Assembly: GCF_003347495.1 (NCBI RefSeq)
Contig: NZ_QCXY01000013.1
Location: 1 to 64,000, forward strand
Direction of reading: 5' to 3'
DNA length: 64,000 nucleotides
Source: Pleomorphovibrio marinus
GTDB lineage: Bacteria; Bacteroidota; Bacteroidia; Cytophagales; Cyclobacteriaceae
Position 1 is the stretch's first letter. The number at the start of each line of letters is the position of its first letter. Of the stretch, positions 1-8,015 are shown piece by piece. The notes under the pieces are model-generated. The model saw nothing but the letters and a program-made list of their open reading frames with translations, did no database searches and was not told the origin of the DNA. A program made the position numbers and the translations under genes.

Positions 1-330
1 CGTTGCGCCCGTGGCGAGAACCATTTCCCGCCTAGCCCGCCACGGGGATGTTTGCCAGGGATGGGCAGGAATATTTATTTTACGCTCCGGCGCACCACTA
101 TCAAACAACCCATTCGGTGGCCACTACCGCCTCCTTCGTGAAAATTAGTGCATCCGTGGCTAATTTCTCTTTGCCACGGATGCACGAATGGGCACGAAGG
201 TTTTTCTTACTCTCCTGTCCACCAAAATCAACAACCGTACTATGGCCACATCCACACCTTTCGTGAAAATTCGTGCATTAGTGGCTAGTTTTTTTGCCAC
301 GGAGGACTAATGGGTAGGAACTTATTTTAT
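1..330. repeat. Dispersed hairpin repeats, left edge of accessory island
   Basis: Non-coding stretch made of related units built around variants of GTGCATCCGTGGC and CGTGAAAATTAGTG. One unit is a long imperfect hairpin: CCTTCGTG at 133-140 pairs with CACGAAGG at 193-200, and GTGCATCCGTGGC at 148-160 pairs exactly with 173-185. A second, decayed unit lies at about 257-320, and a more distant one at the very start. Similar units recur at 3310-3450, so this family brackets the 361-3258 interval. A 72-codon open frame across this stretch is translated repeat and not a gene. Confidence 0.7.
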
Positions 331-360
331 TCCTATATTGCTAAAGCGTAAGACCATTAA

Positions 361-579
361 ATGATGAAACTAGACAAAAAAGCTTTTTCTATTCAACGTT
401 TCGAGGAAGCAGCGAACCATCAAGAACATTACAGAAGCCTTTCGGAAGTAGAAAAAAGGAACCTCTTTCTTCACCTGATGCAAGTTGCCTATGGGTTTGT
501 GGGAAGTGACTGGCCCAAGATGGATAAGAATCATTTTGAGATAAGAAGTTTGATCAAAGATGGTAAAAACGAATCTTAA
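361..579 (+). CDS. Small conserved protein of unknown function (possible partner of a nucleotidyltransferase-type toxin)
   Basis: A 72-residue soluble, charged protein starting MMKLDKKAFSIQRFEEA. No signal peptide or membrane segment. The pattern LDKxxF-x5-FEEA-xNH near the N-terminus and W-PKMDK near residue 57 resembles a family of short Bacteroidota proteins that I associate with an upstream position beside DUF6036/nucleotidyltransferase-like genes. That is recollection of the family, not proof. The expected partner is absent: the next gene, 5 bases on, is a flavodoxin. It may be an orphaned half of a two-gene unit. Confidence 0.55.
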   Translation: MMKLDKKAFSIQRFEEAANHQEHYRSLSEVEKRNLFLHLMQVAYGFVGSDWPKMDKNHFEIRSLIKDGKNES

Positions 580-584
580 TTTAA

Positions 585-1166
585 ATGGGGCATAAAGGTT
601 TCAGGAATACTTTGCTTTTTTTGTTCGTCCTCCTCATAAGCGGAGGTGCTTTTGCGCAGGATATGCCCAGCATCCTTATTACCTATTACTCCGGGTCGGG
701 CAAGACCAAGGCCATGGCAGAGGCTGTTGCTATGGGAGTGGAAAAGGTGGAAAATGTCATCTACACCATTAAACCCATCTCCGAGGTCAGTGGGGAAGAA
801 GTTCTGAATGCTTCCGCCATCATCTTGGGTTCCCCGGTGTACAATGCCAATATTGCCCCTCAGGTACAAGAATTTATCAATGACTGGCCCTTCGACGGCA
901 GACCCTTGAAAGATAAAATCGGTGCGGTATTTGTCACGGGAGGAGGGTTTTCCATTGGGGAGGAATCAGTGATGTTTGGCATGATCCGTGCCATGCTGGT
1001 GCACGGGATGGTGGTCTTGGGCGGAGAGGAACCAGAGGCTGCATTTGGTGCCTCGGCAATTACCGGGGAGGGTGATTATGCGGATAAGGAGATCGATCCA
1101 CTATTTTTGAATAAAGCCGAAGGCTTGGGAAGAAGAGTGGCGGAGATGGTAGTGAGATTGAAATAA
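585..1166 (+). CDS. Exported flavodoxin-like / NAD(P)H:quinone oxidoreductase-like protein
   Basis: 193 residues. Residues 1-25 form a signal peptide (hydrophobic LLFLFVLLISG, then AFAQ). From residue 30 the flavodoxin fold is clear: beta-1 SILITYYSGSGKTKAMAEAV with the phosphate-binding loop Y-S-G-S-G-K-T, then GSPVYNANIAPQVQEFI (the WrbA/flavodoxin-like loop) and FVTGGG. Such proteins bind FMN and reduce quinones or serve as electron carriers. A signal peptide is unusual because most flavodoxins are cytoplasmic. A later methionine (MPSILIT, residue 27) would give a cytoplasmic form, but the upstream residues look like a true leader. It starts 5 bases after the preceding small gene, so the two may be co-transcribed. 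Confidence 0.75.
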   Translation: MGHKGFRNTLLFLFVLLISGGAFAQDMPSILITYYSGSGKTKAMAEAVAMGVEKVENVIYTIKPISEVSGEEVLNASAIILGSPVYNANIAPQVQEFINDWPFDGRPLKDKIGAVFVTGGGFSIGEESVMFGMIRAMLVHGMVVLGGEEPEAAFGASAITGEGDYADKEIDPLFLNKAEGLGRRVAEMVVRLK

Positions 1167-1830
1167 ATAGCTGACAATAACATAGAGGCTACCCTAAATG
1201 ATTCCAGAACTGTCACCTTAATTTGGCAGACAAGTTACTGCGGACACTTTATCAAGAATAAAAAATCATTTTATATGTGGACCAAAAATAAGGCTAAGAA
1301 TTTAACGGGATAGTTGTCCTTTAGTAGTATTCATAGGTAATCCTGCCTCTTGGGCTAAACCGAAAATTGGGGTCATATAGTCTTTTCTCCACCAGGCGGC
1401 CTTGATCGTCGTAGTCAAATTCCTCCACGTTTCCCAGTTTTGTTTTATAATCTCGCGTTTTTTTATTCAAGTGATTGAGAATTACCAGGTATTTATTAGG
1501 TGTATTTCGGGTTTCACCATTTATGAATAACCGGATTTATCTAAATTTATCCTTGTTAAATCTATATTTTAGAGATTATTTTTTATAATATTTTTAATAA
1601 AAGAAATTAATTAATAATTTTTCAATAAAAATTAAATTGTTCAGTAGCACTTTTTTCCATTCTTTCGTATGGTTTATACAGAGGTTGTGGAAAAGTCAAG
1701 TTAAAGGCCAGAGGTACAAAATGTTATAAAAGGCATAACCACCATTCAAAAAACAATAGGCCCCTGTCTTTCTTTTTCTGATGAAACCGAAGATTAAGAA
1801 AACAATTTTTTTAACTAAAATTAAAAAGCT
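1167..1830. other. Intergenic stretch with one gene remnant
   Basis: This 660-base gap holds the minus-strand coding remnant at 1321-1536 and otherwise a very AT-rich tract (about 1540-1660). I see no RNA gene or clear terminator. The AT-rich tract may carry the promoter for the lipoprotein at 1831, but no good promoter match stands out. Confidence 0.5.
1321..1536 (-). pseudogene. C-terminal remnant of a YD-repeat-like protein
   Basis: Reading the minus strand gives 71 uninterrupted codons ending in TAA at 1321-1323, bounded upstream by an in-frame stop at 1537-1539 and with no start codon. The peptide includes NVEEFDYDDQGRLVEKRLYD and ends GRITYEYY. The FDYDDQGRLVEKR and RITYEYY pattern is that of YD/RHS-like repeats common in secreted Bacteroidota proteins. 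It reads as the surviving 3' end of a larger gene whose front was deleted. It is too short for assignment to a particular family member. Confidence 0.6.
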
Positions 1831-2211
1831 ATGATAAAATCAATGCTATGGGTTTTCCTGACAGCGATGTTAATACCAGGTTGCTCGGACGACGATGCGG
1901 ACAGAGATGATGCAAATAGGGTTGCCCTTCTCTGTCCGGAACACTCGGACAAAAAAATAATAGACAAAGTAGAAAACATAGTGGGTACAGTGGAATATCA
2001 TGATAGGTATGTTATCCATGATGTAACCCCTTTGTCTCCAAACCAATCTATGAATACCTTGGTTCCCTGCAATCTTGAGGGAGAGTTTAAAGAAATAGGG
2101 CTACAGGTAGAGTTTAGCGGGTATGTATTGGAATTGTTTGATGGCATGGTTATCGAAGATACCGCAGGCCATCCTTTTGTCATAACTGAAATCAACACTA
2201 TTGATAACTAA
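1831..2211 (+). CDS. Hypothetical lipoprotein
   Basis: 126 residues with a lipoprotein signal: a basic and hydrophobic N-terminus, then the lipobox I-P-G-C with Cys at residue 18, followed by an acidic stretch SDDDADRDD. Asp at +2 to +4 after such a cysteine is frequent in Bacteroidota lipoproteins. The mature part contains two further cysteines (CPEH and PCNLEG) that could pair. It ends in a beta-rich region (EFSGYVLELFDGMVI). I do not recognise the family; the function is unknown and it is probably attached to the envelope. Confidence 0.65.
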   Translation: MIKSMLWVFLTAMLIPGCSDDDADRDDANRVALLCPEHSDKKIIDKVENIVGTVEYHDRYVIHDVTPLSPNQSMNTLVPCNLEGEFKEIGLQVEFSGYVLELFDGMVIEDTAGHPFVITEINTIDN

Positions 2212-2308
2212 ATACTTGGTTTATGAAGAAACGTTACTTTCTTTTTTTATTGGGGTGTGGGTAATTTTTTTTTGTATAGAATAAACGTAAACCCAAAATA
2301 CAATAGCT

Positions 2309-2410
2309 ATGAGAAAGATGTTTTACTATTTGTCCACCGTAATTATCGCATTTGTTTCATTAGAGGCCTTTGGGCAGGAAAAGCGGCAAACATGTTTTTT
2401 TCAACGATAA
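2309..2410 (+). pseudogene. Truncated exported protein, only the signal peptide left
   Basis: An in-frame stretch of 33 codons begins MRKMFYYLSTVIIAFVSLEA and continues FGQEKRQ, a textbook Bacteroidota signal peptide with cleavage after the Gly-Gln region, then stops at TAA 2408-2410. A run of seven T before the stop suggests loss of frame by slippage, but I cannot trace a clean downstream continuation. Read as a gene fragment. Confidence 0.45.
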
Positions 2411-2622
2411 GAACCTAAAAGATAAAATGGATTTCCAAGCGCCTTAAAAAATGTTTCTTGAGGGATTGAGCTTGACGGATCCCTCACCGGAGGGATGACT
2501 GCCAACATGTGAGTTCCTTCCGAAGGAAAATTGTGACTAGCTACTTTCTCAGCCTGAAAGGCGCCGACCTTTGGATAGAGGCTTGCTCTGACCTTTAAAA
2601 AGAAAAACATAAATAGATAGAA

Positions 2623-2669
2623 TTGAATAACTAAAAAAATATTGTGTATATTTATTGAAAAGGTACACA
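2623..2669 (+). promoter_or_regulatory. Probable vapBC promoter and operator
   Basis: TTG at 2623-2625 and TATATTTA at 2647-2654 are separated by 21 bases, close to the Bacteroidota TTG / TAnnTTTG arrangement. Overlapping the -7 element is an inverted repeat, TGTGTA at 2643-2648 and TACACA at 2664-2669, just upstream of the vapB start. VapB-type antitoxins commonly autorepress through GTGTA-type inverted repeats, so this is the likely binding site. Confidence 0.5.
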
Positions 2670-2671
2670 TT

Positions 2672-2866
2672 ATGAGGACCAATATTGAGATTGACGAGAA
2701 GTTGATAAGGGAGGCCATGAAAGTTTCAGGGTTGAAAACAAAAAAGGCCGCTGTGGAAGCTGGGCTAAAATTAATCATCACCTTAAAACACCAAGAGAAG
2801 ATCAAAAGCCTCCGGGGTGAATTAAAATGGGAGGGTAATTTGGAACAAATGCGACTAGACCAATGA
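2672..2866 (+). CDS. vapB: VapB-type antitoxin
   Basis: 64 residues, starting MRTNIEIDEKLIREAMK, a typical ribbon-helix-helix DNA-binding start of the VapB (type II TA system VapB-like) family: one beta strand RTNIEID, helix A, then the GLKTKKAAVEAGLK turn and helix B. The C-terminal half (from about residue 38) is the charged, flexible part that covers the toxin active site. I prefer this ATG over one 30 bases upstream because the upstream codons fall inside the operator repeat and are not VapB-like. Its stop overlaps the vapC start (ATGA), as in most vapBC operons. Confidence 0.9.
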   Translation: MRTNIEIDEKLIREAMKVSGLKTKKAAVEAGLKLIITLKHQEKIKSLRGELKWEGNLEQMRLDQ

Positions 2867-3258
2867 TCCTGGTCGATTCATCTGTTTGGATTGATTTTTT
2901 CAACGGAGTGGATAGTCCTCCAGCAGATAAATTAAATGAACTTTTAGGCAATGAGATGATAGTGACAGGAGATTTGATCATGGTGGAAGTGCTGCAAGGA
3001 TTTCATAATGACACCCATTTTCAAAAAGCAAGAAACATCTTTCTCGAACTGCCTTTTTTTAATCTCTGCAATAAAGATCTTTCGATGATTGCTGCCGAAA
3101 ACTATCGAATGCTAAGGAAAAAGGGGATAACTGTCAGAAAGACTATAGATGTCATTATAGCCACTTTTTGTTTAGAGAACCGTATCCATTTATTGCACCA
3201 CGATAGGGACTTCCATCCATTGGAAGCTTATTTGGGATTACAGGTTATAAGTTGTTGA
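2863..3258 (+). CDS. vapC: VapC-type PIN-domain ribonuclease toxin
   Basis: 131 residues forming a single PIN domain. The acidic metal-binding residues are visible in order: Asp5 (ILVDSSVWIDF), Glu42 (MVEVLQGF), Asp96 (KTIDVIIATFC) and Asp114/Asp116 (HDRDF). VapC toxins are Mg-dependent endoribonucleases, often cutting initiator tRNA or rRNA, and are held inactive by VapB. The gene overlaps vapB by 4 bases and is intact. The pair sits in a repeat-bounded accessory island, so it is probably a mobile module. Confidence 0.9.
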   Translation: MILVDSSVWIDFFNGVDSPPADKLNELLGNEMIVTGDLIMVEVLQGFHNDTHFQKARNIFLELPFFNLCNKDLSMIAAENYRMLRKKGITVRKTIDVIIATFCLENRIHLLHHDRDFHPLEAYLGLQVISC

Positions 3259-3527
3259 TTACTGAGCATATTATGTTTAAGTCACGGGCTCAAAGAAGTC
3301 AGCTAGGGTGGATGAATGCCACAGATACACTAATTTTCACGAATATGTATAGACAGTCCGTCCACGTGGCGTTCGTTGCGCACCCGTTGCGTCCTTTGCG
3401 TGAAAAAGTTTTACGCAATGAGGTATGCCACTGATACACGAATTTTCACTAAGTAAGTAAAGGTAGGCCTGCAAGGTAGCGCACGTCGCAGTCACAACCT
3501 GCACAGCCCCATTTAGAGGTATTCGAA
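3259..3527. repeat. Dispersed repeat units, right edge of accessory island
   Basis: Contains units related to those at 1-330: CACTAATTTTCACGAAT near 3329-3345, a GC-rich unit with GTTGCGCACCCGTTGCG near 3370-3395 (compare CGTTGCGCCCGTGGCG at 1-16), and CGAATTTTCACTAAG near 3437-3452. No credible coding sequence; the short open frames across it are translated repeat. Confidence 0.55.
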
Positions 3528-4688
3528 TCAAAGGGAGGTAATTTCCATTTGAATAAAGCCCATTTCGTCCTCCACGTTCTCAAATATCCAGATCTTGCCG
3601 TCCTTGGCAAAGTATTTATTGTATAAGGGTTGGTTCAATTCCGGAATTAAGCTCTCGGCGATCAACTTCAGTTCCTTATCATAGACACACAAAAACACCT
3701 TACTTCCAATAGGTTGGGGCAAAAACTCGTCTTCCTTCGTCGGCCCTTCCTCAAAAACCAACAGTTGAGAAAACCGGTAATAGCGCTCATTCACTTCATC
3801 CCAAACAAGGGAAAGATAGCTGATTTCCTCTCCTGATTTTTTATAGATCGACTCAAACAGTTTCTTGTCCGACACCTTGTTTTCATACTTCCCCACTTTC
3901 TCCTTTGGCACTATCTCCGGTTCATAGTCATGAGAAAACCATTCAAAGGTTGTAGGATCAACTTCATAAAGCTGACTGGTAGCATTCCCCCCAAGCAAAA
4001 TCCTTCCGCCACAGTAGATTACGAATTTGGTGGAACCAATTCCTGCCCCTACTTGACCATCATTAAACTCTATATCATAAGCTGACAGTTTTTCCAATAT
4101 GGGGACATCCATTCTTATTGCCTTATCGTGTTCCAGGTCCAGTACCATTAATTGGTTGGTTTTTTCCTGCCAGGAATTCACTATTCCGTAAAAAATCTCC
4201 GGTTGATCGGGTAAAATGGAAGGAGAATAGAAACTTTCCCCGTCTTTGATGGCGTCTTTATCACCAGCTCCTACTTTCCTAAATGAAAAATGCTTGGTTC
4301 TCTTTCCATCCCAGCTACAGATATTGTCCTGATCATATCCGGAAATAAGCAAATGTGCGTCATCCAAAAGTAACAAAGACATGAAATACTCACCCACTCC
4401 ATCAGGCCCCTCCTTGGAAAACGGCAACATCTCTTTAAAAGCCAATTCATCCAAGTCGATCTTTTCGAAGGCAAACTCATTTCTGTTAAAGTTATACAGG
4501 TATCTTTTATCCTCGGATAACAAGGAGGAATATAGTCTGCTATTTAAAAAAAGAATTTCCTGACCCGGATTTACCATCACGGTATCAAGTTGGTAGGAGA
4601 TTCTGACCAAGGCGCCTTGCTCAGAATTATTTCCTCCCCCGCAAGCCCAAAGGAGGCATATCAAGAGGGCAAAGGTATTGTGTCTCAT
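3528..4688 (-). CDS. DUF4221-like lipoprotein, probable beta-propeller
   Basis: 386 residues. N-terminal lipoprotein signal with the cysteine in LLWACGGGNNSEQ (about residue 16). The mature protein resembles the DUF4221 family, which is abundant in Cyclobacteriaceae: the run RISYQLDTVMVNPGQEILFL followed by YLYNFNRNEFAFEKIDLDEL and PFSKEGPDGVGEYF is characteristic. The repeating strand-turn pattern suggests a beta-propeller. It is expected to be anchored in the outer or cytoplasmic membrane facing the periplasm. The function of the family is not established. It lies 205 bases downstream of the M1 peptidase gene on the same strand, with room for its own promoter. Confidence 0.75.
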   Translation of the reverse strand: MRHNTFALLICLLWACGGGNNSEQGALVRISYQLDTVMVNPGQEILFLNSRLYSSLLSEDKRYLYNFNRNEFAFEKIDLDELAFKEMLPFSKEGPDGVGEYFMSLLLLDDAHLLISGYDQDNICSWDGKRTKHFSFRKVGAGDKDAIKDGESFYSPSILPDQPEIFYGIVNSWQEKTNQLMVLDLEHDKAIRMDVPILEKLSAYDIEFNDGQVGAGIGSTKFVIYCGGRILLGGNATSQLYEVDPTTFEWFSHDYEPEIVPKEKVGKYENKVSDKKLFESIYKKSGEEISYLSLVWDEVNERYYRFSQLLVFEEGPTKEDEFLPQPIGSKVFLCVYDKELKLIAESLIPELNQPLYNKYFAKDGKIWIFENVEDEMGFIQMEITSL

Positions 4689-4893
4689 AGGGATAGGAGC
4701 TGATTGAGACTAAAAATTTAGTGAATTTTAAACAAAAGAAAAACTATAAATAGTTTTATTTCCAAAATAAGGAAAAAAAAGACGATAACTCTTCCGAATA
4801 AGGGGAAACTATGTAGGGAATATCCATCCTTCAAGAGAAGCGCCTGCTCCAGGTAAAAGGATACCCATTATTTTTCCAAACTATCCTCCCCTA

Positions 4894-7227
4894 TTACCTC
4901 CTGTTCCTGGCATCCCGCATAGGGTTTGGACCACGGGAGGTTCCCCTTGGGGCGGATTGCTGTTTAAATAATTCGAAACGGGAGGGGATTGCTCTTTGAG
5001 GCCAATAGTTGTTCTCCTCGTCCACATCGGCTGTTTCCCTAAAGGGATCGAGGATAATTTCAGCCACCTCTTTTTCTTTGGCAAATACCTTGGTCACCTC
5101 ATATTCATCCAATCTCCAAATCTGTGCTGGCAACCTTTCCACATCCGAAGTCCCGTCCACATAATTGAATTGGAGAATCACCGGCATGACCAGCCCGCCC
5201 AGGTTCTCTAAAGTGATTTCATAAAAATTCATCCCACTTTCCAGCATTTCCCTTTCTTTTTCATTCAGGCTATTTAAAAATGCCCTGTATTGACTCTCCT
5301 CACCCGGGCCCACCCTAAACCGGTCATAGGTGGTATAGAAGTCCCTGGTTTCAGGGTCCTCTTCCACCACAGTAGTGGGCACGTCTTGTCTATTTCTCTC
5401 CTTGGTCAAAAAAGACCATTCCCTATCATGGGCTTCTTTTTTCCTTTGCTGCACGGCTGCTGGGTTTCTGTCGTCTATTTTATACCATTTCACGTCCGCA
5501 AGGGAAATATCCACTGTTTCGGTCCCGTAAAACCAACCCCGCCAAAACCAATCCAGATCCACCGCCGAGGCATCCTCCATGGTCCTGAAGAAATCCTCAG
5601 GGGTGGGGTGTTTGAATTTCCAACGTTGGGAATATTTCTTAAAGGCATAGTCAAACAGATCTCTACCCATGACCGTCTCCCTGAGAATATTCAAAGCGGT
5701 GGCAGCCTTCGCATAGGCATTGCCTCCCAGGGAAACTATATTCTCCGAATTGGTCATGATGGGTTCCAGGTATTTCTGCTCCATCTTCATGTAAGGAACG
5801 ATTTTATGCGGGGGTCCTCTTCTAGAGGGATAATCCCTGTCCCACTCCTGCTCGGCCAAAAACTGAAGAAAGGTATTTAACCCCTCGTCCATCCAGGTCC
5901 ACTGTCTCTCATCGGAATTGACGATCATGGGGAAGAAATTATGCCCCACCTCATGAATGATCACCGAAATCATCCCGTATTTAATGGCCTCCGAGTAGGT
6001 GCCATCCTTATCCGGCCTGCCATAATTGAAACAGATCATGGGATATTCCATCCCGTTGGTGGCCTCCACAGAAATGGCCACGGGATAAGGGTAATCGAAG
6101 GTCTTCTCCGAATAGGATTTGAGGGTATGGGCCACGACCTTGGTAGAATACTGTTCCCAAAGCGGGTTGGCCTCTTTGGCGTAATAGGACATGGCCATTA
6201 CCTCTTTGCCCCCGACGTCAACGGCCATGGCATCCCAAATAAACTTCCTGGAAGAGGTCCAGGCAAAATCCCTAACGTTTTCGGCATGGAACTCCCAGGT
6301 TTTAGTGTCGCTTGCCCTTCTGCGTTCTAGCCGCTCAGCTTCGGCCTGCGTGCGGATGATTACAGGCGCATCAAAACTGGTTTTAGCCTTTCCCCACCGC
6401 TCCAGCTCCGTATTGCTCAATACTGCCTCGGGATTTTGCAAAACTCCTGTGGCACCCACCATATGATCCGCCGGAACGGTAATGCTGACCTTGTAATCCC
6501 CAAAAACCAAGGCAAATTCACCCGTGCCCACAAACTGCTTATTTTGCCATCCCTCAAAATCGGAATACACGGCCATCCTGGGAAACCACTCTGCCATGGT
6601 ATATAGGTAATTCCCATCTTCTTCAAAAAACTCATAGCCCGGTCTGCCTCCTATGAAGCTCATCCTATCATGGATGTTAAATCCCCAATCGATTTGAAAG
6701 CTAAAACTTTCACCGGGTTGCAAAGGCTCCTCCAGGTCCAGCCGCATCATGGTCTGATTAATGGTATTGGCGATGGGGTTGCCTTGGGAATCATTTACCG
6801 TATAAATTTTGACCCCGTAGTCTTCCTCGTGCCACATGATGCGTTGCAAGGCAGATAGGGACATGGTGGAATCTATATTGCTGGGAGCCATCTTAGGCGT
6901 CTCAGAATCCTTGTCCCTCTGGTTTTGATCTAGCTGTATCCAGAGGTAGTCCAGCACATCCGGGGAATTATTGTAATATGTGACCTTTTCAGTTCCGGTG
7001 ATGGACTGATTATCGTCATCCAAGGTCACCTCGATTTCATAATCTGCTTTTTGTTGCCAATACAAATGACCGGGAGCGCCGGCAGCAGTCCGGTACACAT
7101 TTGGAGATCGTAACATGGGACCCAACTGCTCGAATCGCTCTCCATGTCTTCTTTCGTCCTTCTGAGCCAAAACATTGTGTCCTAGCGCAATCCCAAAAAG
7201 GAATAGTAGTAAGTAAGTTTTATTCAT
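4894..7227 (-). CDS. M1 family zinc metallopeptidase (exported)
   Basis: 777 residues with a signal peptide (residues 1-21, ending VLAQ). N-terminal beta domain, then the gluzincin catalytic domain. The zinc motif HEVGH is at residues 425-429 with the third ligand Glu448 in MDEGLN, exactly the HExxH-x18-E spacing of M1 aminopeptidases. The substrate-binding GxMEN motif appears as N391-G-M-E394-YP. A C-terminal region of about 200 residues lies beyond the active site and ends in an Arg/Pro-rich tail. Probably a periplasmic or surface peptidase that trims peptides for nutrition. Its start codon is immediately preceded by a dispersed repeat shared with the LptF/G gene at 11885. Confidence 0.88.
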   Translation of the reverse strand: MNKTYLLLFLFGIALGHNVLAQKDERRHGERFEQLGPMLRSPNVYRTAAGAPGHLYWQQKADYEIEVTLDDDNQSITGTEKVTYYNNSPDVLDYLWIQLDQNQRDKDSETPKMAPSNIDSTMSLSALQRIMWHEEDYGVKIYTVNDSQGNPIANTINQTMMRLDLEEPLQPGESFSFQIDWGFNIHDRMSFIGGRPGYEFFEEDGNYLYTMAEWFPRMAVYSDFEGWQNKQFVGTGEFALVFGDYKVSITVPADHMVGATGVLQNPEAVLSNTELERWGKAKTSFDAPVIIRTQAEAERLERRRASDTKTWEFHAENVRDFAWTSSRKFIWDAMAVDVGGKEVMAMSYYAKEANPLWEQYSTKVVAHTLKSYSEKTFDYPYPVAISVEATNGMEYPMICFNYGRPDKDGTYSEAIKYGMISVIIHEVGHNFFPMIVNSDERQWTWMDEGLNTFLQFLAEQEWDRDYPSRRGPPHKIVPYMKMEQKYLEPIMTNSENIVSLGGNAYAKAATALNILRETVMGRDLFDYAFKKYSQRWKFKHPTPEDFFRTMEDASAVDLDWFWRGWFYGTETVDISLADVKWYKIDDRNPAAVQQRKKEAHDREWSFLTKERNRQDVPTTVVEEDPETRDFYTTYDRFRVGPGEESQYRAFLNSLNEKEREMLESGMNFYEITLENLGGLVMPVILQFNYVDGTSDVERLPAQIWRLDEYEVTKVFAKEKEVAEIILDPFRETADVDEENNYWPQRAIPSRFELFKQQSAPRGTSRGPNPMRDARNRR

Positions 7228-7292
7228 GTGCTTATAATTACTTTTCAGCGGTCATATAGCCTGCCCCGAACTCGTTTCGGGAGAATCTCGCA
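7228..7292 (-). repeat. Repeat placed directly before the M1 peptidase start codon
   Basis: Read in the gene direction, this leader runs from GCGAGATTCTCCCGAA through a short palindrome (CCCGAA-ACGAG-TTCGGG) to a segment ending at the ATG. A 32-base stretch (7241-7272) is identical to 11840-11871 upstream of the LptF/G gene. The bases between this stretch and the ATG are also nearly the same at the two loci (TAATTATAAGCAC against AAATTATAAACAT). Confidence 0.8.
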
Positions 7293-7486
7293 ATCTTATT
7301 CATTCCCCCGTCTGACGTGCTCGTCATGTTCGATTTCATTTTATATATGCTAAACGGAATCAAATAAGCCTGTAATTTAAACAATTAACAGCAATTTCGC
7401 TTCTATTTCGTAGGCAAAGGGGCAAATAAAAAACATTATCTGGAACATTTTTTACCAAAAAACCCGAAAAGGGATAAAAAAACAAG

Positions 7487-8005
7487 TTAAAAACCCAGCT
7501 CAAACAAAGCGGACTCTTGCCTTTGAGGTGGCTTTGGAAGGTCATAATATAACCTCAGTCTTAAATCCGGGGGAGTCTCCTCGTAATGGTCCTTTAGCCA
7601 GGCAATGGTCTGGTGAGTGAGTACCTCCAAGGTTACCTCTACGATCCCATCCTGCACCATTTCCAGGTGTTCGGCTATCCCTTTCGAAAGATCAATGATA
7701 CGGGTTGAGCTTTTCGGCAACCTATCGTTGATGCGCACTATGGCCTGATATCCGTTATTGAGGTTGGTGACTTTCAGCAGCGTGCCAAAAGGGAGGTGCT
7801 TATGAGCAGCCGTAAACTCCATCATGTCATAAATTTCCCCACTGGCAGTGGGTCTATTGTGAAATTGCTCGGCATAATAACTCGCCACCCCCTGCTGTAT
7901 GGTCAACAAGGAATCAGGAGCTGTGAAAGGAGATTGCGCATTACCTACAATTGCGAAGTGTGTCAAAAAAATGAAAAGCAATATGTTAGCGTGTTTTCTA
8001 ATCAC
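7487..8005 (-). CDS. RlpA-like septal ring lytic transglycosylase family protein
   Basis: 172 residues with a signal peptide (residues 1-23, ending VGNAQS). Residues about 38-120 form the double-psi beta-barrel of RlpA: GVASYYAEQFHNRPTASGE, the asparagine/threonine turn KVTNLNNGYQAIVRINDR and IIDLSKGIAEHLEM are the signature positions. RlpA proteins bind or cleave denuded septal glycan strands. There is no SPOR domain; the C-terminal 50 residues are unlike it. It is the last gene of a four-gene minus-strand run after rsmG (10-base gap). Confidence 0.82.
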   Translation of the reverse strand: MIRKHANILLFIFLTHFAIVGNAQSPFTAPDSLLTIQQGVASYYAEQFHNRPTASGEIYDMMEFTAAHKHLPFGTLLKVTNLNNGYQAIVRINDRLPKSSTRIIDLSKGIAEHLEMVQDGIVEVTLEVLTHQTIAWLKDHYEETPPDLRLRLYYDLPKPPQRQESALFELGF

Positions 8006-8015
8006 TGTTTTGTAA

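Larger units (their letters stand above)
2212..2671. other. Intergenic stretch with decayed reading frames
   Basis: Besides the truncated signal-peptide frame at 2309-2410 and the vap control region at its right end, this interval contains only a 13-codon frame at about 2223 that begins like a membrane leader and stops at once. Together they suggest broken envelope genes. No RNA gene or terminator is evident. Confidence 0.45.

Noticed and set aside
48-266. A 72-codon open frame in the left repeat region
   Set aside because: It crosses the hairpin repeat units, the product has no protein-like pattern, and similar sequence recurs in non-coding DNA at 3.3 kb.
2401-2805. A 134-codon minus-strand frame across the vap control region
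   Set aside because: It is antisense to vapB and runs through the operator; no known family and an unlikely composition.
5290-5880. A 196-codon open frame on the plus strand opposite the M1 peptidase
   Set aside because: It lies wholly antisense to a well-supported gene, is low in protein-like pattern and is explained by codon bias of the true frame.
7293-7486. A riboswitch or small RNA between rlpA and the M1 peptidase
   Set aside because: Only the repeat and AT-rich sequence are seen; no conserved riboswitch core.
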